DNA of 22,277 bases from Acidobacteriaceae bacterium (GTDB lineage: Bacteria > Acidobacteriota > Terriglobia > Terriglobales > SbA1), in the NCBI GenBank assembly GCA_019237515.1, contig JAFAGX010000177.1, positions 1-22,277 on the forward strand, given 5' to 3'. A program made the translations under genes and the position numbers. The notes under the pieces were generated by a model. That model worked only from the letters and a program-made list of their open reading frames with translations, searched no databases and was not told the DNA's origin. Each line of letters begins with the position of its first letter. The stretch's first letter is position 1. Positions 15,592 to 22,277 of this stretch are shown here, piece by piece.

Positions 15592-18370
15592 AAGTCTTGT
15601 CCTTCTGTGCAGCTAGAATTGCCGCTCGGATGCGGTCGGGCGTTGCGGGTACACGATGGATCCGCACACCGATTGCGTCATGAATTGCGTTAAGAATCGC
15701 TGGAGCCGTCGGAATTACGGCCTGCTCGCCAATTCCTTTAGCCCCAAACGGGCCGATGGGCGACGGATCCTCAATAAGCATCGATTCAACCGCAGGCACA
15801 TCGCCGGCAGATGGAATCAGGTAATCGTGCAAGTTCTCGCCTCTGCCCGGAAAAAATTCCTCCATCAGAGCATGGCCAAGCCCTTGCGCCACTCCGCCTT
15901 CGATCTGTCCTTCGACTAGCGTTGGATTAATAGCGCGACCGACGTCGTGGACGGCGCTGATCTTCAAAACACGAACCGTGCCCAATTCCACGTCCACCGC
16001 GATTTCTGCCATATGCGCACCGAAGCCATAAACAGCGTAAGGAATTCCCTGCCCATTCTCATCCAGCGGACTGGTCGGAGGATCAAACGTCGCCTCGCGG
16101 GTGAGAACGTACCCATATTCATCAAGCGGAAGATCGCGAAGATGAATCGTTTTCTGTTTGTCGTCTTCGGTGACTATAGGGGAACCATTACCTAACTTTA
16201 CGGATGCGCAGTCGCAACTGCCAGCAAGCTGCAGAATGGCACGTCGCAGCTCAATGCCGGCCATGTGCGCGGCCTTTCCGGTAACAAGCGTCTGCCGTGA
16301 TGCCGATGTCTTTCCGCAGTCCGGCGTGATCGCGGTATCACCAGAAACCAGGTCAAAATCCTCGATGCCCACTCCGAGGGCATCCGCACAAATCTGGGTC
16401 ACAACGGTCGTCGAGCCCTGCCCAATGTCAACCGCCCCCTGGTGCAGAGCGATTCGGCCATCCGGCTTGAGGCCCACGCGAATCGTAGAAGGATTCGGCA
16501 GAGAGGTATTTCCGCAGCCATACCACATGCCTGCCACTCCTACGCCTCGCCGTTCGGGCCCCGTGGTGCTCCCATTGAATGCAGCTGTTCGTGCACATGC
16601 TTCTTTCCATTTTGGACGCAGCGCTTCGAAGCAGGCACGGATCCCGACTCCCGCTCCTGTCACCTGCCCGGTCACTGTGGGCGTCTCATTCGTCAGCGCA
16701 TTTATAATGCGAAATTCGAGGCGGTCCATGCCAACGCGGTCGGCGAGGTCATCATAGATTTGTTCCTGAGCGATCGCTGTCTGCGGAACGCCGAAACCGC
16801 GAAACGCTCCCGCTGGAACCAGATGCGTATGAATAGCGCGTGTCAGCGCCCGATAGTGCGGCACATAATAAGGTCCTGAGGCATGTACCGGAACTCGTCT
16901 CGCCACGGTAGGTCCCCATGAGGAATATGCTCCGGTGTTGAAGTCCGCAGTGAAATCAACTCCGACCAGTTTGCCGTCGATGTTCGCGCCAGCCCGCATC
17001 CGCATACGCGCAGGGTGCCGCTTCGTGGTGGTCATGATCGATTCAGTTCGTGAGTACACCATCCGGACAGGTTTACGAAGATGCCACGCAGCCAGCGCGA
17101 TGAAAGGCTGTACCGACAAATCTAATTTCGCGCCGAAGCCGCCTCCAACCGCCGTCGGAATGATTCTCACCGACTCAGGAGGAATGCCAAGAATTTTGGC
17201 GAGATCATTGCGATCCATGTACGGAGACTGCGTGCACGCCTGTACCTCAATCTGATCGCCTACCCTCCGCGCAAATCCCGCTTCCGGCTCGATATGGGCA
17301 TGCTCGACAAAACCCGTTTCGTATGTGTCTTCGACGACCACATCTGCTTCTGCAAGAGCCGTCTCGACATCTCCACGGACGACCCGACCCCGGACAAGTA
17401 TGTTGTCTTTGCGAAGGGCGTGAATCGGTTCTGTCTTAGGCTGTAACGCACCATCAATATCAAGCAGCGCGGGCACCGGTTCCCAAAACACCGGAAACTC
17501 AGAAATATCAAAACTCGCAACCGTCTCCGTATCTCCTACCACTGCGGCCACGGCTTCCCCGCGAAAACGGGCCTCCTTCTCTGCAAACACTGGCTGATCC
17601 GCAAATTCCGAAATGACTCCGTAACAGTTTTCCCCGGGTACATCTTTCGCCGTGAACACGCGAGCAATACCTGGATGAGACGATACGAACGCATCGACAT
17701 CTCCAAATCTGAAGCGAGCGCGATCATAGGGGCACCGAATTGCACGCAGAGCCAATGCTTTAACGGGGAATTCATCGGCACCGAAAATTTCCTTGCCTTC
17801 GACCTTCCGTTGCCCATCCAGGCGCACCAGTCGCTGGCCGACCGCGGCACCAGCTGCGGTTTGAGATTTAGCCTCCGATGTGGAACTCGCATCGAGAATT
17901 GCTGTAATAATTTTTCGATAACCCGTGCAGCGGCAAAGAACGCCACCCATCGCGTCGATCACATCTTTTTCCGACGGTTTAGCGTTTTTCTCCAACAGAG
18001 CCGTGGCCGACACCAGCATCCCCGGCGTACAGATTCCACACTGCGCCGCCCCGTGTCGCAGAAACGAACTCTGCAGCCGATTAAGCAACGGTTCACGCGT
18101 AGCCAGGCCTTCAACCGTGGTGATCTCGTGTCCTTCGGCCTGCGCGGCAGCAATCAGGCAAGAGCAAACCGGTGCTCCATCCAGCAGAACCGTGCACGCA
18201 CCGCAATCTCCCGCATCGCAGCCGACCTTAGTTCCAGTGAGATCGAGAATCTCCCGCAACACCTTGGACAAACGCTCAACGGGCGACACTGACACTTCGA
18301 TCTCTCGGCCATTGACGGTGAAGGTCAGAGCGGCCCGGGTGTTCGGTTTGCCTGGAGTCAGGGTCGCCAT
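15584..18370 (-). CDS. Molybdenum hydroxylase, fused [2Fe-2S] and molybdopterin subunits (xanthine dehydrogenase family)
   Basis: A 928-residue protein. Residues ~13-165 are the small subunit: plant-type [2Fe-2S] ligands Cys51, 56, 59 and 71, and the second cluster Cys111, 114, 146 and 148 (CGIC ... CRC). Residues ~178-928 are the molybdopterin-cytosine-dinucleotide subunit: GGGFGAK at 409-415, GAFRGFG at 521-527, and the C-terminal GAKGIGEQ with the catalytic Glu882. Such enzymes hydroxylate N-heteroaromatic rings with water as oxygen donor; here 6-hydroxylation of nicotinate or a similar ring is inferred from the neighbours. E. barkeri nicotinate dehydrogenase has separate subunits, so the fusion is notable. 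I chose the ATG at 18370, one base after the TGA of the FAD-subunit gene; an in-frame GTG at 18388 would add six residues inside that gene. Weak own ribosome site, so coupling is likely. Confidence 0.92.
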   Translation of the reverse strand: MATLTPGKPNTRAALTFTVNGREIEVSVSPVERLSKVLREILDLTGTKVGCDAGDCGACTVLLDGAPVCSCLIAAAQAEGHEITTVEGLATREPLLNRLQSSFLRHGAAQCGICTPGMLVSATALLEKNAKPSEKDVIDAMGGVLCRCTGYRKIITAILDASSTSEAKSQTAAGAAVGQRLVRLDGQRKVEGKEIFGADEFPVKALALRAIRCPYDRARFRFGDVDAFVSSHPGIARVFTAKDVPGENCYGVISEFADQPVFAEKEARFRGEAVAAVVGDTETVASFDISEFPVFWEPVPALLDIDGALQPKTEPIHALRKDNILVRGRVVRGDVETALAEADVVVEDTYETGFVEHAHIEPEAGFARRVGDQIEVQACTQSPYMDRNDLAKILGIPPESVRIIPTAVGGGFGAKLDLSVQPFIALAAWHLRKPVRMVYSRTESIMTTTKRHPARMRMRAGANIDGKLVGVDFTADFNTGAYSSWGPTVARRVPVHASGPYYVPHYRALTRAIHTHLVPAGAFRGFGVPQTAIAQEQIYDDLADRVGMDRLEFRIINALTNETPTVTGQVTGAGVGIRACFEALRPKWKEACARTAAFNGSTTGPERRGVGVAGMWYGCGNTSLPNPSTIRVGLKPDGRIALHQGAVDIGQGSTTVVTQICADALGVGIEDFDLVSGDTAITPDCGKTSASRQTLVTGKAAHMAGIELRRAILQLAGSCDCASVKLGNGSPIVTEDDKQKTIHLRDLPLDEYGYVLTREATFDPPTSPLDENGQGIPYAVYGFGAHMAEIAVDVELGTVRVLKISAVHDVGRAINPTLVEGQIEGGVAQGLGHALMEEFFPGRGENLHDYLIPSAGDVPAVESMLIEDPSPIGPFGAKGIGEQAVIPTAPAILNAIHDAIGVRIHRVPATPDRIRAAILAAQKDKTCA

Positions 18371-18371
18371 T

Positions 18372-19220
18372 TCAGCAACTACGCACACATTGTTCGAGCG
18401 CTCGCGAGATCAGTGTCTGGGCGGCATCCATTCGATAATCCTTAGTCGCGCGGAGGTCATCAATTGGCGCAAGAGCAGACAAATGTTCCTGCCGCACCAC
18501 GCTCCCGATTCCCGCGTTCGCAGCCACGCCGATAAGTTCGCTCTCGAGCGCGCGGAGACCTTGTGCAGCCACAGAGCAGGCCCCAACCGCAACACGGCTA
18601 TCGACGATCACGCCAGTTTCGTTGGTTTTCAGCACAACGGCGACCATCGCAATGGAAATCACGAGATATCGTCGCGCACCTAGCTTCAGAAAGCAGGACT
18701 TGGCATCGTCCATCGTACGCGGCACGATTACCGCGGCCAGAATTTCGTTCGGACGGCGCAGAGTCTTGCGATTCCCGACAATAAATTCCGCGAGTGGCAT
18801 TCGGCGAATCGCCGCCTCCGATACGAGTTCCACCTCCGCATCGAGCGCGAGCAGCGGCGGCACACCATCAGCAGCAGGTGAAGCATTGCAGAGATTGCCA
18901 GCTATCGTTCCTCGATTCTGTATCTGAACGCCACCAATTTCTCTGGCTGCACTTTTGAGTGCATCAAAACAACATGGCAAGGGGCTGGCAATCACATCGC
19001 TCCAGGTGGTCAAGCCGCCGATGCGATGCTCGTGCGTGGTGGAAACAATCCCTCGCATCGAGCCGATCGCAGAGATGTCGACCAGGGTTCCGCTCACCGG
19101 CCGCTCGCCCAGCGACGGGAAAAAGTCTGTTCCTCCGGAAAGGATGCTCCCGCCTTGCTCTGCAAGAATCTGCGCCGCTTCCTCGAGTGAATTGGGTCGA
19201 TAGTATCGAGCTTCAGCCAT
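18372..19220 (-). CDS. Molybdenum hydroxylase FAD-binding subunit (CoxM-like)
   Basis: A 282-residue protein, the usual size for the medium subunit of xanthine dehydrogenase/CO dehydrogenase-type enzymes. FAD-binding motifs are SGGTDFFP at 28-35 and the segment IGGVQIQNRGTIAGNL (95-110) followed by CNASPAAD; a CoxM C-terminal domain follows (~residues 170-280). It passes electrons from the iron-sulfur domain of the next gene's product to an acceptor. It is the first gene of the six-gene minus-strand operon; the ATG at 19220 is the only plausible start, with a weak, distant GGAGTG upstream. No clear promoter was found in 19221-19470 on the minus strand. Confidence 0.92.
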   Translation of the reverse strand: MAEARYYRPNSLEEAAQILAEQGGSILSGGTDFFPSLGERPVSGTLVDISAIGSMRGIVSTTHEHRIGGLTTWSDVIASPLPCCFDALKSAAREIGGVQIQNRGTIAGNLCNASPAADGVPPLLALDAEVELVSEAAIRRMPLAEFIVGNRKTLRRPNEILAAVIVPRTMDDAKSCFLKLGARRYLVISIAMVAVVLKTNETGVIVDSRVAVGACSVAAQGLRALESELIGVAANAGIGSVVRQEHLSALAPIDDLRATKDYRMDAAQTLISRALEQCVRSC

Positions 19221-19586
19221 TCGCAGCAGCGGTCACTCCGGCGGGAAATGCTTGCGACACGTAGCCGAGCCTATTTGTACATGAACCGGCACCTCTTTGG
19301 GAAGTGCGGCTGAGGCGCATGCCGCCTGACATGAGGAGTGTGGGCTTATTGGTTGGACAAACTTGTGTGCTGGCGACGATGCATTTGATTCAAGTAGGTC
19401 AGCGACATCGCCTACGCGCGCGAGGTCCAAGTGCCATCCAAATTGCCTTCTGAAATAAATTCTCAAAAGTACTTGACATCTCTCTTAGTGTTATAGTTAA
19501 CTATAACAGTACAGCGCAAAGCCGCTAAACCTGGCTGGGCCCGCCGGGCAGCGCCGAACGCGGTCGATCAAAAAAGGAGAGTGCAA
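19221..19586. other. Divergent intergenic region between the Mo-hydroxylase operon and the GntR/ABC operon
   Basis: 366 bases without a convincing gene. The right part holds the TTGACA box and palindrome at 19473-19508 and the leader of the plus-strand operon. The left part should contain the promoter of the minus-strand catabolic operon, but no good -35/-10 pair was recognised there. A minus-strand open frame (19233-19466) lacks a ribosome site and recognisable sequence. Confidence 0.55.
19473..19508 (+). promoter_or_regulatory. Promoter with 20-bp palindromic operator, probably for the YtrA-type GntR repressor
   Basis: A consensus TTGACA at 19473-19478 is followed by the perfect palindrome TGTTATAGTTAACTATAACA at 19489-19508. 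The -10 element at 16-18 bases spacing must fall inside the palindrome (best hexamers GTTAAC or TTAACT, only 3/6), so a bound repressor would cover it. Single sites of this kind commonly lie in front of operons that encode their own GntR regulator; the only DNA-binding protein in the window is encoded ~1 kb downstream in the same operon. Confidence 0.75.
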
Positions 19587-20126
19587 ATGAAATGCCTTCG
19601 GCTGATGCTGCCTGTTGTTCTGATCTCGCTCTACACTATCGCCTTCGCGGAAACAGACGCACAAAAGTCCTTTGAACAGATGAAAGCTCTCGCTGGAACT
19701 TGGCGAGGATCCATCACAGTTGACCCCCCACGCGAAGATGTTAAGCCTGGAACCCTTGGCGAAATCTCAATGCGCGTAACCTCGCGGGGAAACGCGCTCG
19801 TGCACGAAATGCAGGAATCGGGAACACCCTTGGATCCCACAAAATATGATCATCCCGTCACCATGTTTTATCTGGACGGTGATCGCCTCACCTTAATTCA
19901 CTACTGCGATGCTGGAAACCGTCCGCGCATGGCCGGCAAGCTGTCCCCGGACGGCAAGAAAGTCGAATTCGATTTCGTTGACCTTTCCGGTGCCAACCAG
20001 TATGGACACATGTACCACGCCGTGTTCACCATGGTCGATGCCAATCATCACATCGAAGATTGGACATACCTGATGCCCGGAGACAAGCCGATGCATGCGC
20101 ACATGGACTTGGAACGAGTGAAATGA
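19587..20126 (+). CDS. Secreted lipocalin-like/DUF1579-like protein
   Basis: A 179-residue protein with a signal peptide (MKCLRLMLPVVLISLYTIAFA). The mature part begins with the pattern seen in small beta-barrel proteins of the DUF1579/nitrobindin-like type: FEQMKALAGTWRGSI, then alternating strands VTMFYLDGDRLTLIHYCDAG and KVEFDFVDLSG. A cluster of histidines (YGHMYHAVF, NHHIEDW, MHAHMDLE) could bind a metal or heme. The function is unknown. I chose the ATG at 19587, six bases after AAGGAGA (19575-19580) and ~80 bases after the operator; an in-frame GTG at 19581 directly abuts that site. First gene of the GntR/ABC operon, so probably expressed under the same signal. Confidence 0.78.
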   Translation: MKCLRLMLPVVLISLYTIAFAETDAQKSFEQMKALAGTWRGSITVDPPREDVKPGTLGEISMRVTSRGNALVHEMQESGTPLDPTKYDHPVTMFYLDGDRLTLIHYCDAGNRPRMAGKLSPDGKKVEFDFVDLSGANQYGHMYHAVFTMVDANHHIEDWTYLMPGDKPMHAHMDLERVK

Positions 20127-20134
20127 ACCCCGCC

Positions 20135-20200
20135 TGCGGGTCTGTTCAACGGCCTCGCTTCGCGCGGCTTCTGAAGCGAAGGTCAAGAACAGGCCCCGCA
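20135..20200 (+). repeat. Nested extended hairpin between the first two operon genes
   Basis: TGCGGG (20135-20140) pairs with CCCGCA (20195-20200), CTGTTC (20142-20147) with GAACAG (20187-20192), and inside them TCGCTTC (20155-20161) with GAAGCGA (20173-20179). All three stems are perfect, giving a 66-base rod-like structure in the transcript beginning 8 bases after the stop codon. No T-run follows, so it is more likely a processing/stability element or partial attenuator than a terminator. Confidence 0.6.
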
Positions 20201-20262
20201 AGCCTCATCATGGTGAAATGATGGGCTCGCAACGAAAGATCGAGAAAGAAAGGAGTTCCGTT

Positions 20263-20472
20263 ATGAAGCGTCTCGCAGTTTCCCTATTATTCACTCTAGT
20301 TGCGGCGAGCTTTGTCCCGGATGCGGCGATTGCTTTTGGAAAGCTGAAGTCGCGCGCAGGCAAGCATCTGGGCTGCAGCGCGATGGCATACCACGCCGTT
20401 TCTTCCAGCGAGGCTGCGCGAAAGACTGCATCTCAAATTTCTGATTGGAAGGAAAAAGGACATCGTTTATAA
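20263..20472 (+). CDS. Small secreted protein, 69 residues, unknown
   Basis: The protein begins with a signal peptide (MKRLAVSLLFTLVAASFVPDAAIA), leaving a mature peptide of ~45 mostly basic residues with one Cys (HLGCSAMAYH) and a C-terminal KEKGHRL. I do not recognise it. The ATG at 20263 has AGGAG at 20251-20255, seven bases away; upstream in-frame codons (from 20218) are not needed. It ends 17 bases before the GntR gene and shares the operon, so it may be linked to the stress that the transporter answers. Confidence 0.6.
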   Translation: MKRLAVSLLFTLVAASFVPDAAIAFGKLKSRAGKHLGCSAMAYHAVSSSEAARKTASQISDWKEKGHRL

Positions 20473-20489
20473 GGTGACCGGGTAAACAC

Positions 20490-20867
20490 ATGAATCTGGA
20501 GTGGAATGACAATCAGCCGATCTACCGTCAACTTCGCGATCGCGTAATCGCGATGATCTTGGATGGCGTGCTCAAGGAAGGCGATCCCTTACCTTCGGTA
20601 CGAAACGTGGCTGCCGAGTATCGCGTCAATCCGCTCACGGTCCTGAAAAGCTATCAGGAACTGGTGGACGAAGAACTCGTCGAGAAACGAAGAGGTCTAG
20701 GAATGTTTGTCAAAAACGGCGCTCGCAATCTGCTGCTGCGCGGCGAACGCCAGAAATTTCTGGCGGAAGAATGGCCGAGAATTCAGGCCACCATTCAAAG
20801 GCTTGGGCTCTCGCCAGAAGATCTGCTGAACGGCTCAAAACGCCGTTCGTCAAAGGAGGAGCGCTAA
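20490..20867 (+). CDS. GntR-family transcriptional regulator, YtrA subfamily
   Basis: A 125-residue protein: an N-terminal winged helix-turn-helix of the GntR type (QPIYRQLRDRVIAMILDGVLKEGDPLPSVRNVAAEYRVNP in outline, residues 8-49; helix-turn-helix around 34-56; wing VEKRRGLGMFV about 64-74) and only a short C-terminal helix pair (~75-125), which is diagnostic for the YtrA subfamily that regulates adjacent ABC transporters. It probably represses its own operon by binding the palindrome at 19489-19508. The ATG at 20490 has only a weak, distant ribosome site (AAGGTGA), suggesting low expression. Its stop overlaps the next gene's ATG by one base. Confidence 0.92.
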   Translation: MNLEWNDNQPIYRQLRDRVIAMILDGVLKEGDPLPSVRNVAAEYRVNPLTVLKSYQELVDEELVEKRRGLGMFVKNGARNLLLRGERQKFLAEEWPRIQATIQRLGLSPEDLLNGSKRRSSKEER

Positions 20868-21739
20868 TGCCAGTGATTGAAGCGCGAGGCTTGCGAAAAC
20901 ATTTCGGTTCTACGGTCGCACTGGACGGCATTGATTTGCGCTTGGAGGAAGGACGCATTCTTGGCCTCATCGGCCCCAACGGTGCCGGCAAGACGACTGC
21001 GCTGAACGCAATTCTTGGCTTGACATCCTACGAAGGCGATCTGAACGTCCTCGGACGCGACCCCTGGAACCAGCGCGAGCAACTCATGTGCGATGTCTCG
21101 TTCATTGCCGATGTCGCGGTTTTGCCCCGCTGGATCCGCGTTTCGCAGCTGTTTGATTATGTCGCCGGCGTACATCCGCGATTCGATCGTGAAAAGGCAG
21201 AAGCCTTCCTTGCCAGGACAAGCATCAAGCCAGCCAGGAAAGTCCGGGAATTATCGAAGGGCATGGTCGCGCAATTACATCTCGCGATCGTCATGGCGAT
21301 TGACGCGAGATTGCTGGTGCTGGATGAGCCGACCCTCGGCCTTGACATTCTCTACCGCAAACAATTCTATGATTCGCTGCTCAATGACTATTTCGACCAC
21401 ACTCGGACGATTATCGTAACTACACATCAGGTGGAGGAAATCCAGCACGTCATTACCGATCTGATGTTCATCGACCGCGGCCGGATCGTGCTCGCCTGCA
21501 GCATGGAAGAATTCGAATCTCGATATTCGGAAGTGACTGTGAATCCGGATAAGGTCACATCCGCACGAGATCTGAAGCCGATTCATGAACGCCAGGCACT
21601 CGGTCGCAGCATTTTTCTGTTTGATCGTATCGACCGTCAGCAACTTGCGACTCTTGGTGAAGTGCACACCGCGAGCATCGCCGATTTGTTCGTGGCCGTG
21701 ATCGGCAACCAAAATCTGGCACAAGGAGCGGCCGTATGA
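20867..21739 (+). CDS. ABC transporter ATP-binding protein
   Basis: A 290-residue ATPase that would energise the permease encoded next. Walker A GPNGAGKTT at 36-44, Walker B LLVLDE at 149-154 with EPTLGLD, switch His187 (TTHQ). The signature is LSKGM (129-133) in place of LSGGQ, a variant common in YtrB/EcfA-type drug and bacteriocin exporters. The C-terminal ~75 residues are an accessory region without a known motif. The ATG at 20867 overlaps the GntR stop (TAATG) and follows AAGGAGGA (20853-20860); longer in-frame extension back to 20771 lies within the GntR gene. The substrate is unknown; related GntR-linked systems respond to cell-wall-active peptides, but this is only analogy. Confidence 0.93.
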   Translation: MPVIEARGLRKHFGSTVALDGIDLRLEEGRILGLIGPNGAGKTTALNAILGLTSYEGDLNVLGRDPWNQREQLMCDVSFIADVAVLPRWIRVSQLFDYVAGVHPRFDREKAEAFLARTSIKPARKVRELSKGMVAQLHLAIVMAIDARLLVLDEPTLGLDILYRKQFYDSLLNDYFDHTRTIIVTTHQVEEIQHVITDLMFIDRGRIVLACSMEEFESRYSEVTVNPDKVTSARDLKPIHERQALGRSIFLFDRIDRQQLATLGEVHTASIADLFVAVIGNQNLAQGAAV

Positions 21740-22277
21740 ATACCCAGACCCGTGCGCTTTCCGACTCTTTTGAAGCGCAGCGAGTCGCGCCTGCGACATT
21801 GTCTGTAATGCATCCTTTCTATTGGTCGCTGCGACGCGAACTGTGGGAAAACCGCTGGATCTATATCGGCCAACTCGCTGTCGCCGCTATTTTCCTGATT
21901 GTGTTTTTCATCAATATGGCCGTTTGGGTCGCGAAAATGCGCGGCTCATCGACAACCGATGTGGCGCACTATTGGGAAATTGTAACCATGCCATACAACA
22001 TCGGCGCTGGTGTGATGATGGGAACTCTGATTCTCATGAGCCTTTTCTATTCTGCCGATGCGCTATATGGCGAGCGCCGCGACCGCAGCATCCTGTTCTG
22101 GAAATCGCTACCCGTTTCCGATCTGAGCAGCGTGCTCGCGAAAGCAAGCATCCCGCTGTTCTTTTTGCCACTGCTCACCATTGCGGTGACCCTTGTCATG
22201 CAGATTATTATGCTGCTAATCAGCGGCATTATCCTTCCAGCGCACGGTATGAGCCTCGTCCCGGTGTGGCGGGAACT
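21736..22277 (+). CDS. ABC-2-type transporter permease, 3' truncated by window end
   Basis: The frame runs from the ATG at 21736 (4-base ATGA overlap with the ATPase; AAGGAG at 21723-21728) to the end of the window, 180 residues. The N-terminal ~40 residues are cytoplasmic; hydrophobic segments lie at about 45-66 (IYIGQLAVAAIFLIVFFIN), 92-112 (GAGVMMGTLILMSLFYS) and 144-168. The cytosolic loop DALYGERRDRSILFWKSLPVSD after the second segment is the usual ABC-2 permease signature, where the ATPase docks. Together with the ATPase it should form an exporter; substrate unknown. Confidence 0.9.
   Translation, partial: MNTQTRALSDSFEAQRVAPATLSVMHPFYWSLRRELWENRWIYIGQLAVAAIFLIVFFINMAVWVAKMRGSSTTDVAHYWEIVTMPYNIGAGVMMGTLILMSLFYSADALYGERRDRSILFWKSLPVSDLSSVLAKASIPLFFLPLLTIAVTLVMQIIMLLISGIILPAHGMSLVPVWRE

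Noticed and set aside
14833..18683. Several long plus-strand frames (for example 14833-15693, 17925-18683) opposite the catabolic operon
   Set aside because: The minus-strand genes have complete domain motifs and overlapping start/stop codons; the plus frames are rich in Arg/His/Ser and show no family features.
19233..19466. Minus-strand 77-codon frame upstream of the FAD-subunit gene
   Set aside because: No ribosome site, no recognisable sequence; it occupies the region expected to hold the operon promoter.

Overview
The window looks like a chromosomal segment of a soil acidobacterium (Acidobacteriota, Koribacter/Sulfotelmatobacter-like). The pointers are the C-terminal end of a large TPR protein of the kind fused to PknB-type kinases in that phylum, an AroD-AroE fusion, an orphan GvpL/F protein, Ser/Gly-rich lactonase-type lipoproteins, a YtrA-type GntR/ABC operon and moderate-to-high G+C. 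This placement is inference from gene families, not from a marker gene. No rRNA, tRNA, CRISPR array, insertion sequence or prophage gene was seen.

Layout. Bases 1-5733 carry mostly housekeeping genes: the TPR protein fragment, pgsA (phosphatidylglycerolphosphate synthase) overlapping an AMMECR1-domain gene, a convergent secreted protein with a clear terminator between them, and a bifunctional 3-dehydroquinate dehydratase/shikimate dehydrogenase. Bases 5734-10800 are accessory: an isolated gas-vesicle GvpL/GvpF-family gene, a small secreted protein, a lipoprotein beta-propeller with a ~90-residue Gly/Ser linker, and a secreted Ig-like protein with a TTG start.

Bases 10884-19220 are the most interesting part. 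A + strand enamidase-like amidohydrolase meets, tail to tail with 2 bases between stops, a tightly overlapping six-gene minus-strand operon: FAD subunit of a molybdenum hydroxylase, a fused [2Fe-2S]/molybdopterin subunit, a 6-hydroxynicotinate-reductase-like iron-sulfur protein, a UPF0280 (ApbE-like) protein, and two tandem paralogous DUF1185 ('amino acid synthesis') proteins. Hydroxylase, ring reductase and enamidase are the first three steps of the reductive (Eubacterium barkeri-type) nicotinate pathway: ring hydroxylation, two-electron ring reduction, then hydrolytic opening and deamination. The later E. barkeri enzymes (hydroxymethylglutarate dehydrogenase, methyleneglutarate mutase and so on) are not in the window. 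UPF0280 and the DUF1185 pair have no assigned role and are the candidates for new biology. The true substrate (nicotinate or another N-heterocycle) cannot be read from the sequence.

Bases 19473-22277 are a + strand operon led by a TTGACA box and a perfect 20-bp palindrome, probably the operator of the operon's own YtrA-type GntR repressor. It encodes a secreted lipocalin-like protein, a 69-residue secreted peptide, the GntR regulator, an ABC ATPase and an ABC-2-type permease that runs off the end. A long nested hairpin lies between the first two genes.
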